Part shown: positions 28,392-38,326 of the stretch, piece by piece
How positions within the stretch are numbered: the first letter of the stretch is position 1
How the letters are laid out: every line of letters starts with the position of its first letter
Assembly: GCF_001721645.1 (NCBI RefSeq)
Contig: NZ_CP017141.1
Span: 2,046,001 to 2,110,000 of the forward strand
Origin: Pedobacter steynii
GTDB taxonomy: Bacteria > Bacteroidota > Bacteroidia > Sphingobacteriales > Sphingobacteriaceae
Direction of reading: 5' to 3'
Length of the DNA: 64,000 bases
Notes under the pieces: model-generated
Databases searched by the model: none
Told to the model about the DNA's origin: nothing
What the model saw: only the letters and a program-made list of their open reading frames with translations
Program-made: the position numbers and the translations under genes

Positions 28392-28976
28392 ATGAAATTT
28401 AATAAATCGATCGTGATGATCTTGTGGTTTGTAGGAACATTTAACATCTCAGCAACCAATGGTCCAAAAATACTATCCTGGTCTAAATTGTCTTCTTTTC
28501 ATTTAATAGATAAAAGTGGAAAGGATGTTGGTCTGATCTCAGAAAAATTAACCGTATTGTTATTGCTGTCTCCCGAATGTCCATTGTGTCAGAATTACGC
28601 TCCTATAACAGCTAAGCTAAAACTTAAGTATCCGGGTGTTGCATTCTATGGAATTGTTCCCGGAGCGGCTTATAGTGCAAAAGAAGTGGCAGAGTTTAGT
28701 CAGAAATACAAAGTCAATTTTCCGGTTTTAATAGATAAAAATCATTTGCTGACCAAATACATTAAAGGTACTACAACACCCGAGGTTCTGGTCATTAATC
28801 GAATAGGAGCAATCACTTACAGGGGATTAATTGACAATTGGGCGGTTAGCCTTGGAAAAAAAAGACAGATTATTACAGAAAATTACTTGGATGATGCTTT
28901 ATCTCAACTTATGACTACAAAAACAAGTATTTATAAAGAAACCAAGCCTGTTGGATGCTTAATCAATGATTTATAA
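28392..28976 (+). CDS. Secreted redoxin (thioredoxin/peroxiredoxin fold)
   Basis: 194-residue protein with a signal peptide (about 1-20) and a thioredoxin-like fold. The active site is CPLC in LLLSPECPLCQNYAP. A cis-proline-type segment follows (GTTTPEVLVINRIG), and a third cysteine lies near the C-terminus in KPVGCLI. In other phyla similar redoxin domains with that terminal cysteine are joined in one chain to a cytochrome c and copper monooxygenase domain; here the next gene carries exactly those domains, 32 nt downstream. Periplasmic thiol chemistry serving that partner is a reasonable inference. It lies just after a terminator, so it likely has its own promoter. Confidence 0.75.
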   Translation: MKFNKSIVMILWFVGTFNISATNGPKILSWSKLSSFHLIDKSGKDVGLISEKLTVLLLLSPECPLCQNYAPITAKLKLKYPGVAFYGIVPGAAYSAKEVAEFSQKYKVNFPVLIDKNHLLTKYIKGTTTPEVLVINRIGAITYRGLIDNWAVSLGKKRQIITENYLDDALSQLMTTKTSIYKETKPVGCLINDL

Positions 28977-29008
28977 CTTATTATCTAATCCAAGCAAAAA
29001 ATATTTGA

Positions 29009-30322
29009 ATGAGAAATTATTTCGTGATTAGCCTGCTGTTGTTGAGTACAGTGGTTTCAGCTCAGAAAATTACCTATTACCAACACATCGCGCCCATTAT
29101 TAAGACAAAATGTGCTCCTTGCCACCGGCCTGGAGATGCGGCTCCATTTTCCCTGCTTACTTATCAGGATGTGGCCAAAAGAGCGAGTTTTATTAAAAAA
29201 GTAACGCAGGCTGGATATATGCCTCCATGGAAACCCGATAATCACTATAGGGACTTTCAAAATGACCGCTCCCTTTCAGCAAAAGAAAAGCAACTGATTG
29301 TAGATTGGGTAGATCAAAAAGCTCCAGAGGGAAAAGCAACTCGCGGACAGGAAGAAATAGCTTCTTTAAGTGCAACCGAAACAAAGTTTCATAGAAAACC
29401 TGATTATACCATCAAGATGAAAAAGCCATTCCTTGTAAAAGGGGATAATAAAGAGCGTTTCATTGTTTTTAAAATTCCTTTTGAGCAGGGACAGTTGCAA
29501 AATGTCGAAGCAATTGAATTTGAGTCCAGCAATAAAAAAATAATTCACCATGCCAACTTTGCTATCCATCCGGTAGAAGAAGGAATTGACATTAATCAGG
29601 GGGATGATTATTTGAACCTGACGGATGATGATCGTACAAAGTACGCGATGTATTTCCCATTTAAAAAATCAATGACGTATTATGGAGGCTGGATTCCAGG
29701 AACTTCTTATGAATCTTATCCAAATGATATGGGCTGGGTGATGCCAAAAAGAGGCGTGATTTTGTTAACAATCCATTATGCACCAACAGGAGTCGATATG
29801 GAAGATATCTCAGGAATTAACTTCTTCTATAAGAAGACCCCGATAAACAGAAAAGTGAGTGTGATCAGTTTGGGATCTGGTGGAATAGGAGAGAAGTCTA
29901 TCGAACCTTATTTTATGATTCCTGCAGACTCAGTGAGAAAATTTAATCTTAAGATTACCACCCCTGAAGATCAATCCTTGCTATATGTCTGGCCTCATAT
30001 GCATTTGTTGGGTAAAGATTTTAAAGCTTATGCTGTATCTCCACAAGGGGATACAATCAAATTGGTCTCCATTCCTTCATGGGATTTCAGATGGCAGGAG
30101 ATCTATCGATTTAAGAAACTGGTCAAAATTCCAAAAGGTTCTGTGCTGACAATTGAGGGAACCTATGACAATAGAAAAGAAAATCCTAACAATCCCAATA
30201 ACCCACCTAAGATGGTGTTCTCTGCAAAAGATATGAAGTCTACTGATGAAATGATGACCTTGGTGATGGTATTTCTGCCTTTTAAGGAAGGTGATGAGAC
30301 CCTCTTTCTTGATGATAAATAG
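29009..30322 (+). CDS. Secreted cytochrome c / copper type II ascorbate-dependent monooxygenase-like protein
   Basis: 437 residues with a signal peptide (1-18). The N-terminal part is a single-heme cytochrome c-like domain: CAPCH (residues 36-40) and a possible Met ligand in GYMPPW. The C-terminal part has the copper motifs of peptidylglycine- and dopamine-monooxygenase-like enzymes: IIHHANFAIHP, LLTIHYAPTG and VWPHMHLLGKDF, giving His-His, His and His-Met-His type ligands. The substrate is unknown. The gene follows the redoxin by 32 nt and is probably in one operon with it. A terminator stands downstream. Confidence 0.8.
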   Translation: MRNYFVISLLLLSTVVSAQKITYYQHIAPIIKTKCAPCHRPGDAAPFSLLTYQDVAKRASFIKKVTQAGYMPPWKPDNHYRDFQNDRSLSAKEKQLIVDWVDQKAPEGKATRGQEEIASLSATETKFHRKPDYTIKMKKPFLVKGDNKERFIVFKIPFEQGQLQNVEAIEFESSNKKIIHHANFAIHPVEEGIDINQGDDYLNLTDDDRTKYAMYFPFKKSMTYYGGWIPGTSYESYPNDMGWVMPKRGVILLTIHYAPTGVDMEDISGINFFYKKTPINRKVSVISLGSGGIGEKSIEPYFMIPADSVRKFNLKITTPEDQSLLYVWPHMHLLGKDFKAYAVSPQGDTIKLVSIPSWDFRWQEIYRFKKLVKIPKGSVLTIEGTYDNRKENPNNPNNPPKMVFSAKDMKSTDEMMTLVMVFLPFKEGDETLFLDDK

Positions 30323-30754
30323 CCAGGGTAATTATTAAACTTGTATATCCAATTTGGATGAAAATGTATTTGGCTGATCTTTAATATCAATATAAAAATC
30401 TTATTTAATAAAATTTACTTTAAACCAGGTGTTTTATGAGAATGCCTGGTTTTTTTATGCCTAATTTTCTGATGTTTTGAGTAGGTGTGAACAAGCAGTT
30501 TTACAGACGATAATCTATGCTAATTTGTCTCAATAATTTGATTTTTAAAACAATAAAAATTAATATTTGACAATGTTTTATTTTATTTGATATGCTGATT
30601 TTCAATTTATTATATTAGATCATCTAAAATCTTCTAGGATGTGCTCAATTAATTGTTCAACCTTATTCAATATCAAGAAAAGCCCAGTCTTTTTGATTTT
30701 AAAGCTACACCTCCATTCTCACAGCCTCTTTCAGCTATTAATGTAATCTCAAAT
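30323..30754. other. AT-rich intergenic region before the RHS locus
   Basis: 432 bases. It holds the terminator at 30422-30456 and then about 300 very AT-rich bases. A weak promoter-like pair (TTTT, 18 bases, TAATTTG near 30501-30530) is visible. No ORF or RNA gene is evident. The long AT-rich stretch fits a silenced or horizontally exchanged locus, but that is not proof. Confidence 0.5.
30422..30456 (+). terminator. Terminator after the heme/copper monooxygenase gene
   Basis: 8-base stem AAACCAGG / CCTGGTTT with a 15-base loop and a long T-tract. It lies 100 bases past the stop. Confidence 0.8.
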
Positions 30755-33700
30755 ATGAAAAGAACCTACTTCTTCTTAATGGTCTTTATTGCTTACACCT
30801 CTTGTTGTCTGGGACAGACATCCCAAACCAATAAAGATTTAAAAAATGTGATCACCCCTTCTCCGAATGCTTCCGCGCTTGGGCAGTATGGAAATACTGA
30901 AATCGGATTATATACCGGTATTCCAAGTATCAATATTCCGCTTTATGAGGTTAAAGAAAAGGACATTAGCGTTCCAATAGGGTTAAATTATAATGCAGGT
31001 GGCATAAAAGTAACAGAATATGCTTCATCGAGTGGTTTGGGCTGGACCTTAAGTGCCGGAGGGGTGATTAACCGTTCTATGTATGGCCGTCCAGATGAAC
31101 TCAGAAACTTCTCCGTTCCTGTACCGACACAACCTACCCCCCAGGAATTACTGTCCATCGCAAGAGATGATATAGATTATCAGCCGGATGTTTTTTATTT
31201 CAACTTTATGGGTAAATCCGGAAGATTCTACCTTGGACTGAATGATAAGATTACCATAGTTCCTTACCAAAAACTGAAAATTGCGCTCTTCAGGCCAATT
31301 GGATCCAGCAATATCATTGGATTTAAAGTGACTACAGAAGATGGAACAATTTATGAATTCAATGACTACGAGACCACTAAAAGCAGAGGCTACCAACTTA
31401 GCGGAGAAACTGATCCTGATGTGCCTGGACCTGGAACAGCTCCCGCTTCCATCAATAGTTGGTATTTGAGCAAAATAACATCTACTAATGGGGCAGTAGT
31501 GACATTAACCTATGAAAGTTATAGTCTGCAGTATGATATGCCGAGTTCCGACCAACGTTACGTCATCCTAAATCCACAACAAGCTTCCGTCTATCCTCCC
31601 AATATACTGGATGAAAACGTTCGTAATATTAGCAGATCTTTTACTGAAAATAAACGTTTAAAATTAATTTCATTTTCTAATGGACAAGTAGAATTCAGCT
31701 ACGACAAAGACCGGAGGGATTTAATTGGAGATAAAATGTTGACTGGTGTCAGGATTAAATCTACGGCTGGACTACTTAGAAAAGAATATAAACTGAACCA
31801 TAAGTATATGGCGAATGGTCTCTTGGTAGACTTGAATGCTGTTGAAAGCGGTTTAGAAGATAATTTCTTAAATGGGGCCAACTATTTAACTAAAAACAGG
31901 AGACTAATCCTGGACCAGGTTCAGGAGCTTGGTGCTACAGGTAGCATCAGTAAGACTTATGGTTTAACTTATGAAACCGGACTTCCCGCCAGAGACTCCA
32001 GGTCCAGAGATCATTGGGGATACTACAATAACTATACTTTTAATCAGCAGTATTACCTGGATTATGAATTATCAGGTCCTCCTAATATTTTCGCCAATTA
32101 TATCATCAAAGGAAAAGGACCATTACTCAGTGCCTGTAAGGCTGGAACCCTCAAAAAAATAACTTATCCAACCGGTGGTAGTACGGAGTTTGATTATGAG
32201 TTAAACAGGGTAGCTGATTCCGGTATCATTCCTCCAACAGAAGTTCCTCAGAGCCATTCGATGAATATTGATTATTCAAACTACTCTACATTACTCTATA
32301 GTTCTTATATCGAAGGTGGTGTAAAGAGGTATTATAAAGATTTTAACATTACCAAAGAGGGGACTGCAAATGTCAATATCCAGATCACGGGTTATCAGTA
32401 TCAGGAAATCAATCGCAATTCCATGAGCTTTGAAATTTATAATGCCTCGAATACGGTTGTAGTTTCCATGTTTGACATTGATGGTAATGGACAGAAAACT
32501 GTAAACCCGGTTAACGGAACGGTCGCCTATAACTATACTGTCGCTTTACCTTCCGGTGATTACAGATTAGTTTTTAAACCCATAGCGACCTTTATTGACA
32601 ACAATACTTATTACAATACCTTTCACGAAATGCCTGCCGCAATAGTATCCGGCTGGTCAAATATTTTACCTGCCCAACCAGGACCAGGCTTTAGAGATGT
32701 TGGCGGATTAAGGGTGAAATCTGTGAAAGATTTTGATCCCATTAGCAATCAATACACTCAAAAAAATTACGAGTACCTGTTGCCTGATGGGAAAACATCG
32801 GGAGAACTGGTTTCAAATGTTACTCATACTTATGGTTATGCCGAAAGAAAACGTTTTGTGCACGATGATATTGAAGGAATAGTGGACTATGTCTATGCTG
32901 TATTAAATAGTGATACTAATTATCCCTTAAGCACCACCCAGGGAAGCTATGTAGGCTATTCAACGGTTACTGTTACCAGTGTAGATCCGGTAAGTCAGGT
33001 TACCAACGGAAAAAGTATTTTCAAATATACTTCTCCATCAAGTTATCCGGATTATTTTGGAGCTTTAACCGGACCGGTAAATGCTTTCCCTTATCCTCCT
33101 GCAGATAGCAGAGATTGGCAAAGGGGGTTGTTATTAGAACAAACAGACTTTGGCTTTGCGAATAATAGTTTTTATCCGGTAAAAAAGGTGAATAATGATT
33201 ATTATCCAACAGTCTTTATGGATAATGTTGCTGGATTAACAGTTAAATATGTCCTGAGGGTATTTGCAAACGCGGGATTTGAACTAACGGAGAACCTGTA
33301 TCAATATTCTGTTTATAATTTCAAATCCGGTTATCAACCATTAAAAACAACAGTTGAAAAGAACTTTTTCAATAACGATTCTACCAGTGTAATGACCAGT
33401 TATAATTATACGTCTGCTCCCGTTCATCTTTTCCCAACAGAAATTACCACGACCGGAAGTAACGAAGAGTTGTTGACTAAAATCAAATACGCTGCAGATT
33501 TTGCCAATGTTACGGCCAGTGATGCTTTATCCGCCGGCATAAAAAACCTTGGCCAGAAAAACATCTTGTCTGCTGAGATAGAGAAATCGGTGTTCAGGAA
33601 ATCAGGGACAAGTACGTTGAATCTGGTTTCATCGGATTTTACAGGCTATAAACCAAGTCAAACCTTACCAGATACGGTCTATACCATTGAAAATGTTGCT

Positions 33701-34183
33701 CCCCTGAGTAATTTCGCTCCTGCCCTGATACAGTCGGGTGCAGTAAAGAAAGATCCCAGATATGTTCCGGTAATTTCCATGATCAGATATGATTTAAAAG
33801 GAAATCTGCTTCAGCAAAAAAAGATCAACGGAATTTCACATAGTTATCTCTGGTCTTATAATGGGTCTTTTCCTATTGCGGAAATCAAAAACGCGGATTA
33901 TAGCGCCATTGAAACAGCGTTGGGAGCTCCCGCTATTCTTACTTTTACGAACTCAACACCAAGCCAGACCCAGATCGGTACTTTTCTTAACCCTTTAAAG
34001 ACAGCATTGCCCAATGCAGAGATTACGCAGTACAGTTACGACCCCTTAGCAGGACTTACCAGCAGCACTGATGCGAAAGGAATGGTTACCTATTATGAGT
34101 ATGATACTTTTATGCGATTGAAAACCATTAAGGATCACAACGGACATATCATTAAGAATTACCAGTATTATTATAAACCTTAA
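30755..34183 (+). CDS. RHS/YD-repeat protein, first of a pair
   Basis: 1142-residue secreted protein. The start is the ATG at 30755 (MKRTYFFLMVFIAYTSCCLGQ, a signal peptide); the upstream extension begins at a TTG and is not signal-like. The N-terminal part has features of the large Bacteroidota RHS-associated proteins (GLYTGIPSINIPLYEVK, ASSSGLGWTLSAGGVINR). The C-terminus carries YD-repeat units (YSYDPLAGLTSSTDAKGMVTYYEYD-like) and ends in YQYYYKP with no toxin-like tail. It likely forms part of a shell for the second RHS protein, which starts 12 nt later; that is an inference from the pairing. Confidence 0.8.
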   Translation: MKRTYFFLMVFIAYTSCCLGQTSQTNKDLKNVITPSPNASALGQYGNTEIGLYTGIPSINIPLYEVKEKDISVPIGLNYNAGGIKVTEYASSSGLGWTLSAGGVINRSMYGRPDELRNFSVPVPTQPTPQELLSIARDDIDYQPDVFYFNFMGKSGRFYLGLNDKITIVPYQKLKIALFRPIGSSNIIGFKVTTEDGTIYEFNDYETTKSRGYQLSGETDPDVPGPGTAPASINSWYLSKITSTNGAVVTLTYESYSLQYDMPSSDQRYVILNPQQASVYPPNILDENVRNISRSFTENKRLKLISFSNGQVEFSYDKDRRDLIGDKMLTGVRIKSTAGLLRKEYKLNHKYMANGLLVDLNAVESGLEDNFLNGANYLTKNRRLILDQVQELGATGSISKTYGLTYETGLPARDSRSRDHWGYYNNYTFNQQYYLDYELSGPPNIFANYIIKGKGPLLSACKAGTLKKITYPTGGSTEFDYELNRVADSGIIPPTEVPQSHSMNIDYSNYSTLLYSSYIEGGVKRYYKDFNITKEGTANVNIQITGYQYQEINRNSMSFEIYNASNTVVVSMFDIDGNGQKTVNPVNGTVAYNYTVALPSGDYRLVFKPIATFIDNNTYYNTFHEMPAAIVSGWSNILPAQPGPGFRDVGGLRVKSVKDFDPISNQYTQKNYEYLLPDGKTSGELVSNVTHTYGYAERKRFVHDDIEGIVDYVYAVLNSDTNYPLSTTQGSYVGYSTVTVTSVDPVSQVTNGKSIFKYTSPSSYPDYFGALTGPVNAFPYPPADSRDWQRGLLLEQTDFGFANNSFYPVKKVNNDYYPTVFMDNVAGLTVKYVLRVFANAGFELTENLYQYSVYNFKSGYQPLKTTVEKNFFNNDSTSVMTSYNYTSAPVHLFPTEITTTGSNEELLTKIKYAADFANVTASDALSAGIKNLGQKNILSAEIEKSVFRKSGTSTLNLVSSDFTGYKPSQTLPDTVYTIENVAPLSNFAPALIQSGAVKKDPRYVPVISMIRYDLKGNLLQQKKINGISHSYLWSYNGSFPIAEIKNADYSAIETALGAPAILTFTNSTPSQTQIGTFLNPLKTALPNAEITQYSYDPLAGLTSSTDAKGMVTYYEYDTFMRLKTIKDHNGHIIKNYQYYYKP

Positions 34184-34195
34184 GCGCTCTCAATC

Positions 34196-37100
34196 ATGAA
34201 AAATATATTAAAATTTCAGATACCTTATTTACATATCCTTATTGGTAGTACAGCGTTGTTATGGACAAAACCGGTCATATGTCAGACACCAAGCAATAAT
34301 CAGAACTACATCATGGAAGCTACGGTCAGGGTTTCAGGAAAGACCACAGATAGTCAGCTAACTGGATTACCTGTAGGACAAGTGAACCGGACCTTCCAAT
34401 ATGTTGATGGTTTGGGCAGAGCGTTACAGACAGTACAATGGAATGCCAGCCCTGGGTTCAGGGATTTAGTGACCCCGATTGCATATGATGCTTTTGGTCG
34501 AGAGGATAAAAAATATTTACCTTACTCGGCTGGAGTAGCCCAAAGTAACGGAAGTTATAAACCAACCGGACTTGCAGAGCAAAACTCATTCTATACCAAT
34601 CCAGGTACCACTTCAGGCTGGGTTGCTCCAGGAGTAACGACGATTCCGAACAATACCGCCTTTTCCAAAACGGTATTTGAGGCTTCTACTCTAAACCGGG
34701 TTTTGGAGCAAGGTGCTCCCGGAGCAATATGGCAACCTGCAGCTACCCGAACGGCAGCAGGAGGAAGAACAGCAGTAATAAATTATGGAACCAATATTAG
34801 TAATGAGGTAAAACTATGGACAGTGACCCCAACTGGTGGCGCAAGTACAGCAGCAGCTTACTTACCCGGAAAACTATATAAGACCGTTAGCAAAGATGAA
34901 AACTGGCTTAGTGGAAAAACAGGTACAGTTGAAGAATTCAAGGATCTTGAAGGACGGGTGGTATTGAAACGAATCTGGGAAACGGAAACGGTTTCTCTGT
35001 CTACTTACTATGTGTATGATGATTTAGGAAACTTGCGTTATGTGATCCCTCCAGCGGTTATTGTAACTTCATTTACGGAAGCAGGAACGGATGTTCCTTT
35101 TAACCAGTATATCTATGCTTATCATTATGATGGCAGAAAAAGACTGATTGAAAAGAAACTTCCGGGAAAAGGATGGGAATATCTCCTGTATAACAAAATA
35201 GATCAATTGGTAGGAACTCAGGATGCTTTGCAAAGAGCGAAGGCGCCACAGGAATGGACCGTAACAAAATACGATGCACTTGGAAGAATTGTATTGACCG
35301 GTATCTATGTTCATCCTTCTAGTACTGCAAATACACCTTACCGGGATGCATTACAGACGATACTCAATGCAGCAACTCAAACTCCTTTATGGGAAGGAAA
35401 GCTGATTACTGCTGCACCACATGGCTATACGAGTGTAAGCTGGCCACAAACCGGTATTGCCACAACACTTACGGTCAATTATTACGATGATTATAGTATA
35501 TACGGTTTAACAGTTGCGCCATATAACCTTTTTGCTTCCTATAGCAACATGACCAAAACATTGCTAACCGCAAGTAAGGTAAACGTACTTGGAACGAGCC
35601 ATATGCTATGGAAAGTGAATTATTATAATAATAAAGCACAAGTAGTGAGAAGTATCCAGCAACATTATAAAGGAGGAACAGCAGCGTTAACAGTTAACAA
35701 TTATGATGACATCACCAAAACTTATTATTTCTCTGGTGAGGACAGCACCAGTGTCCGTAAGCATTATGTAAACGGAGTAGAACAGCTTTATGTAGCAAAC
35801 CGGTTTACTTATGATCATGTGGGCAGGCCAAAGGACACTTACCAGAAAACCGGAGATAATGCGGCAACAACGAATGCGGAGATTTTGTTGAGCAGAAATA
35901 ATTATAATGAAGTCGGGCAGTTAACAAGTAAAAGCTTGCATAGTACAAACTTGACCACTCCATCTTTTTTCCAGACCATTACTTATGCTTATAACTCAAG
36001 AGGCTGGTTAAAGAGCCAGAGTTCACCTTTGTTCACTCAGAACCTAAAATATGAAGAGGTGATTGCAGGGGTAACTTCTCAATATAACGGCAATATCAGT
36101 CGTCAGGAATGGGGAGCAGGAAAATACTATAACTATGTCTATGATAGGTTAAATCGGTTGAAATCCGGATTGAGCAGTGATAATAACCATGAAAAGTCAA
36201 TTATTTATGATGTGATGGGAAACATTCAGGGCATGCAGCGCTATAGCGCAAATGTGTTAACTGATCAGCTGAAATACAATTACACTGGAAACAGGTTAAC
36301 ATCTGTTGGGGACACCAGCACGAACTCCTCAGCAGTTTTTCAACTTCCGGGAACCACTACTTACGCATATGATGCCAACGGTAATATGGTTTCCAGAGCG
36401 AATGCAACCAGTACCGCGAACAATATTGCTGCGATCACTTATAATTTTCTAAACCTTCCTGCAACCATGACTGCAGGAACCAATGCGATTACTTATACTT
36501 ACGATGCGACTGGTGCGAAACTGGGAAAAGCTGTTGGCGCGACTATATTAAATGAATATATTAGTGGTATCCAATATGAGCAGGGGATACTGAAATACCT
36601 TCAGACTGCTGAAGGACGCGTAGTGAGAAATAGCCCTACGAATTACAGTTACGAATATACCCTGGAAGACCATTTAGGTAATGGTCGATTGTACTTTGAT
36701 ATTAATGCTGGCGTTGCAAGGAAAATTCAGGAAACGGATTATTATCCTTTTGGGCTGGACATACAGAGGAGCTTGATTGGAACAGAGAATAAATACCAAT
36801 ATAACGGAAAGGAAAAGCAAGATCAGGAGAAAATGTACGATTATGGGGCCAGGTTCTATGATCCGGTAATAGGCCGCTGGAATGTAATAGATCCGCTTGC
36901 TGAGCAGATGAGAAGGTATTCTCCATACACTTTCGTGTATAATAATCCATTACGTTTTGTTGATCCTGATGGGATGAAAGGTGATGATTGGGTTAAGTAC
37001 GAGCTTGATGGTAAATCTTATGCAAAGTGGGATGATAATGTAACTGATCAGGCATCAGCAGAGAAGCTTTATGGAAAAGGATCTTTGTATGCAGGTAAAG

Positions 37101-37624
37101 AGGGAACTGCCACAACTGCATCTGGGTATAAGATTAACTTAAATTCGGATAAGAGCTGGAGCTATGATCTTCCTCAATTGGATGCCGGGCCAGAAGGACC
37201 GTCAATTGCCGAGGCTGTTAGAGGTAATATGGCAACTCTTAATGTGGCAGAAGGCGTCGCAACCGGAACGGCATTATTCGCTGCAGGAACACTTGGGGCA
37301 ACAGAAAGTGCAACATCATATTTACTTGGGCAAGGTGCAAGAAAAGCTGATCTTTTAGGCAAATTAGCAGAGTATAGCTTTTCTACAGGAAGAGCCACCG
37401 CTACAACGCTTACTGAGCAATTGTCTATGGCGGAGATAACATCTAATCCTACCTTGGGAACTGTTTTGAGAAGTGTGGGGCCTATGAAGGATACGAGATG
37501 GTTTGGTTGGAGTAAATTGCAATATAGTCATGAAGCACTAGATGGATCTAAAACAACTATTCATTATGTTGGTAAATTTGTTGGTGACGTATTAAAGGCT
37601 GTTGATGACTTTAAATTTAAATAG
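34196..37624 (+). CDS. RHS-repeat polymorphic-toxin-like protein with variable C-terminus
   Basis: 1142-residue secreted protein: signal peptide (1-30), a DUF6443-like N-terminal domain (NRTFQYVDGLGRALQTVQWN), YD repeats, then the RHS-associated core DYGARFYDPVIGRWNVIDPL and YNNPLRFVDPDGM ending at residue 927. In this family the core marks the cleavage point before a toxin. The remaining 215 residues have an Ala/Gly-rich helix-like stretch near 1020-1050 and end in a basic FKFK. I do not recognise the toxin fold and see no familiar nuclease motif. The small gene 2 nt downstream is the expected immunity partner. The target (rival bacteria or kin) is inferred from the family. Confidence 0.85.
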   Translation: MKNILKFQIPYLHILIGSTALLWTKPVICQTPSNNQNYIMEATVRVSGKTTDSQLTGLPVGQVNRTFQYVDGLGRALQTVQWNASPGFRDLVTPIAYDAFGREDKKYLPYSAGVAQSNGSYKPTGLAEQNSFYTNPGTTSGWVAPGVTTIPNNTAFSKTVFEASTLNRVLEQGAPGAIWQPAATRTAAGGRTAVINYGTNISNEVKLWTVTPTGGASTAAAYLPGKLYKTVSKDENWLSGKTGTVEEFKDLEGRVVLKRIWETETVSLSTYYVYDDLGNLRYVIPPAVIVTSFTEAGTDVPFNQYIYAYHYDGRKRLIEKKLPGKGWEYLLYNKIDQLVGTQDALQRAKAPQEWTVTKYDALGRIVLTGIYVHPSSTANTPYRDALQTILNAATQTPLWEGKLITAAPHGYTSVSWPQTGIATTLTVNYYDDYSIYGLTVAPYNLFASYSNMTKTLLTASKVNVLGTSHMLWKVNYYNNKAQVVRSIQQHYKGGTAALTVNNYDDITKTYYFSGEDSTSVRKHYVNGVEQLYVANRFTYDHVGRPKDTYQKTGDNAATTNAEILLSRNNYNEVGQLTSKSLHSTNLTTPSFFQTITYAYNSRGWLKSQSSPLFTQNLKYEEVIAGVTSQYNGNISRQEWGAGKYYNYVYDRLNRLKSGLSSDNNHEKSIIYDVMGNIQGMQRYSANVLTDQLKYNYTGNRLTSVGDTSTNSSAVFQLPGTTTYAYDANGNMVSRANATSTANNIAAITYNFLNLPATMTAGTNAITYTYDATGAKLGKAVGATILNEYISGIQYEQGILKYLQTAEGRVVRNSPTNYSYEYTLEDHLGNGRLYFDINAGVARKIQETDYYPFGLDIQRSLIGTENKYQYNGKEKQDQEKMYDYGARFYDPVIGRWNVIDPLAEQMRRYSPYTFVYNNPLRFVDPDGMKGDDWVKYELDGKSYAKWDDNVTDQASAEKLYGKGSLYAGKEGTATTASGYKINLNSDKSWSYDLPQLDAGPEGPSIAEAVRGNMATLNVAEGVATGTALFAAGTLGATESATSYLLGQGARKADLLGKLAEYSFSTGRATATTLTEQLSMAEITSNPTLGTVLRSVGPMKDTRWFGWSKLQYSHEALDGSKTTIHYVGKFVGDVLKAVDDFKFK

Positions 37625-37626
37625 AA

Positions 37627-38058
37627 ATGAAAGTAAAATGTTTATATAAAACTGGGTTTGATTTACGTCCCTACGAGAACAAACAATTGTTAAATGAGCA
37701 ATTTGGACGTTTTGGTGCAAGTGGCAATTCCATATATGGAGGAATAACTATAGGACAGGAATATTTAGTAATGGGGATTGTTGTTTTTGAAAACTATCAG
37801 GGCTACTTAGTTGATGAAGGATTGATTTCTGTATGTCCTTGCCAACTATTTGAAGTTACTGATGAGAAGGTAAGCGCTAATTGGCATATTCGAACGATTG
37901 AGAAAGATGAGGATATTTATCCTTATATACAAATGGTGATTGGCTACCCAGAGTTCTGTTCTGATAAGATGGCCTACGATAAGTTAATCGTGGAAAAAGA
38001 AGAGGAAGCACAGCGAATTTATTTCAGACGGAAAATCGAATTGGAGCAAGATCTGTAA
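37627..38058 (+). CDS. Putative immunity protein of the RHS toxin
   Basis: 143-residue cytoplasmic protein with no signal peptide or membrane helix. It starts 2 nt after the stop of the RHS gene, the usual position for an immunity gene. The sequence is mixed alpha/beta with a charged C-terminal helix (DKLIVEKEEEAQRIYFRRKIE). I do not recognise a family. A terminator closes the locus. The role is inferred from position alone. Confidence 0.6.
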   Translation: MKVKCLYKTGFDLRPYENKQLLNEQFGRFGASGNSIYGGITIGQEYLVMGIVVFENYQGYLVDEGLISVCPCQLFEVTDEKVSANWHIRTIEKDEDIYPYIQMVIGYPEFCSDKMAYDKLIVEKEEEAQRIYFRRKIELEQDL

Positions 38059-38104
38059 TATATTTCACTAGCTTAAGTGTTTGCTACCTGTTAGCATTTA
38101 AATT

Positions 38105-38136
38105 AGCCCGGAGCTTATCCGGGCTTTGTTGTTTTA
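38105..38136 (+). terminator. Terminator closing the RHS locus
   Basis: 8-base stem AGCCCGGA / TCCGGGCT with a 5-base loop, then a T-rich tail broken by G. Confidence 0.75.
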
Positions 38137-38325
38137 TTGAAAAGCTTGTTTAGTCTTAAAGTTCTGTATGTATGTATCAATGACGTTGAACAGGATGCTT
38201 TTGGTCTCGGCATCCATTTTCTGAATGTCGTTAATGCGATCTACGATTTCTTTATCATAAGAGGCATTTTCTCCTTCTCCGATCAGAAAGTCCGTGGTAA
38301 CATAATCTAAATAACCTGCATCGCC
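38134..38325 (-). pseudogene. C-terminal remnant of an XRE-type regulator
   Basis: The reading frame resembles the end of Bacteroidota XRE helix-turn-helix regulators: YVTTDFLIGEGE (the usual VTTDYLLG linker after the DNA-binding domain), then a helical tail with AETKSILFNVIDTYIQN and KTKQAF. The helix-turn-helix itself is missing. Homology-like sequence begins at about 38325, directly beside the dehydrogenase stop codon at 38327, as if a deletion had joined the two. A 76-codon frame from 38364 exists, but its first residues are antisense or out-of-frame dehydrogenase sequence. It is probably not functional. Confidence 0.5.
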
Positions 38326-38326
38326 T

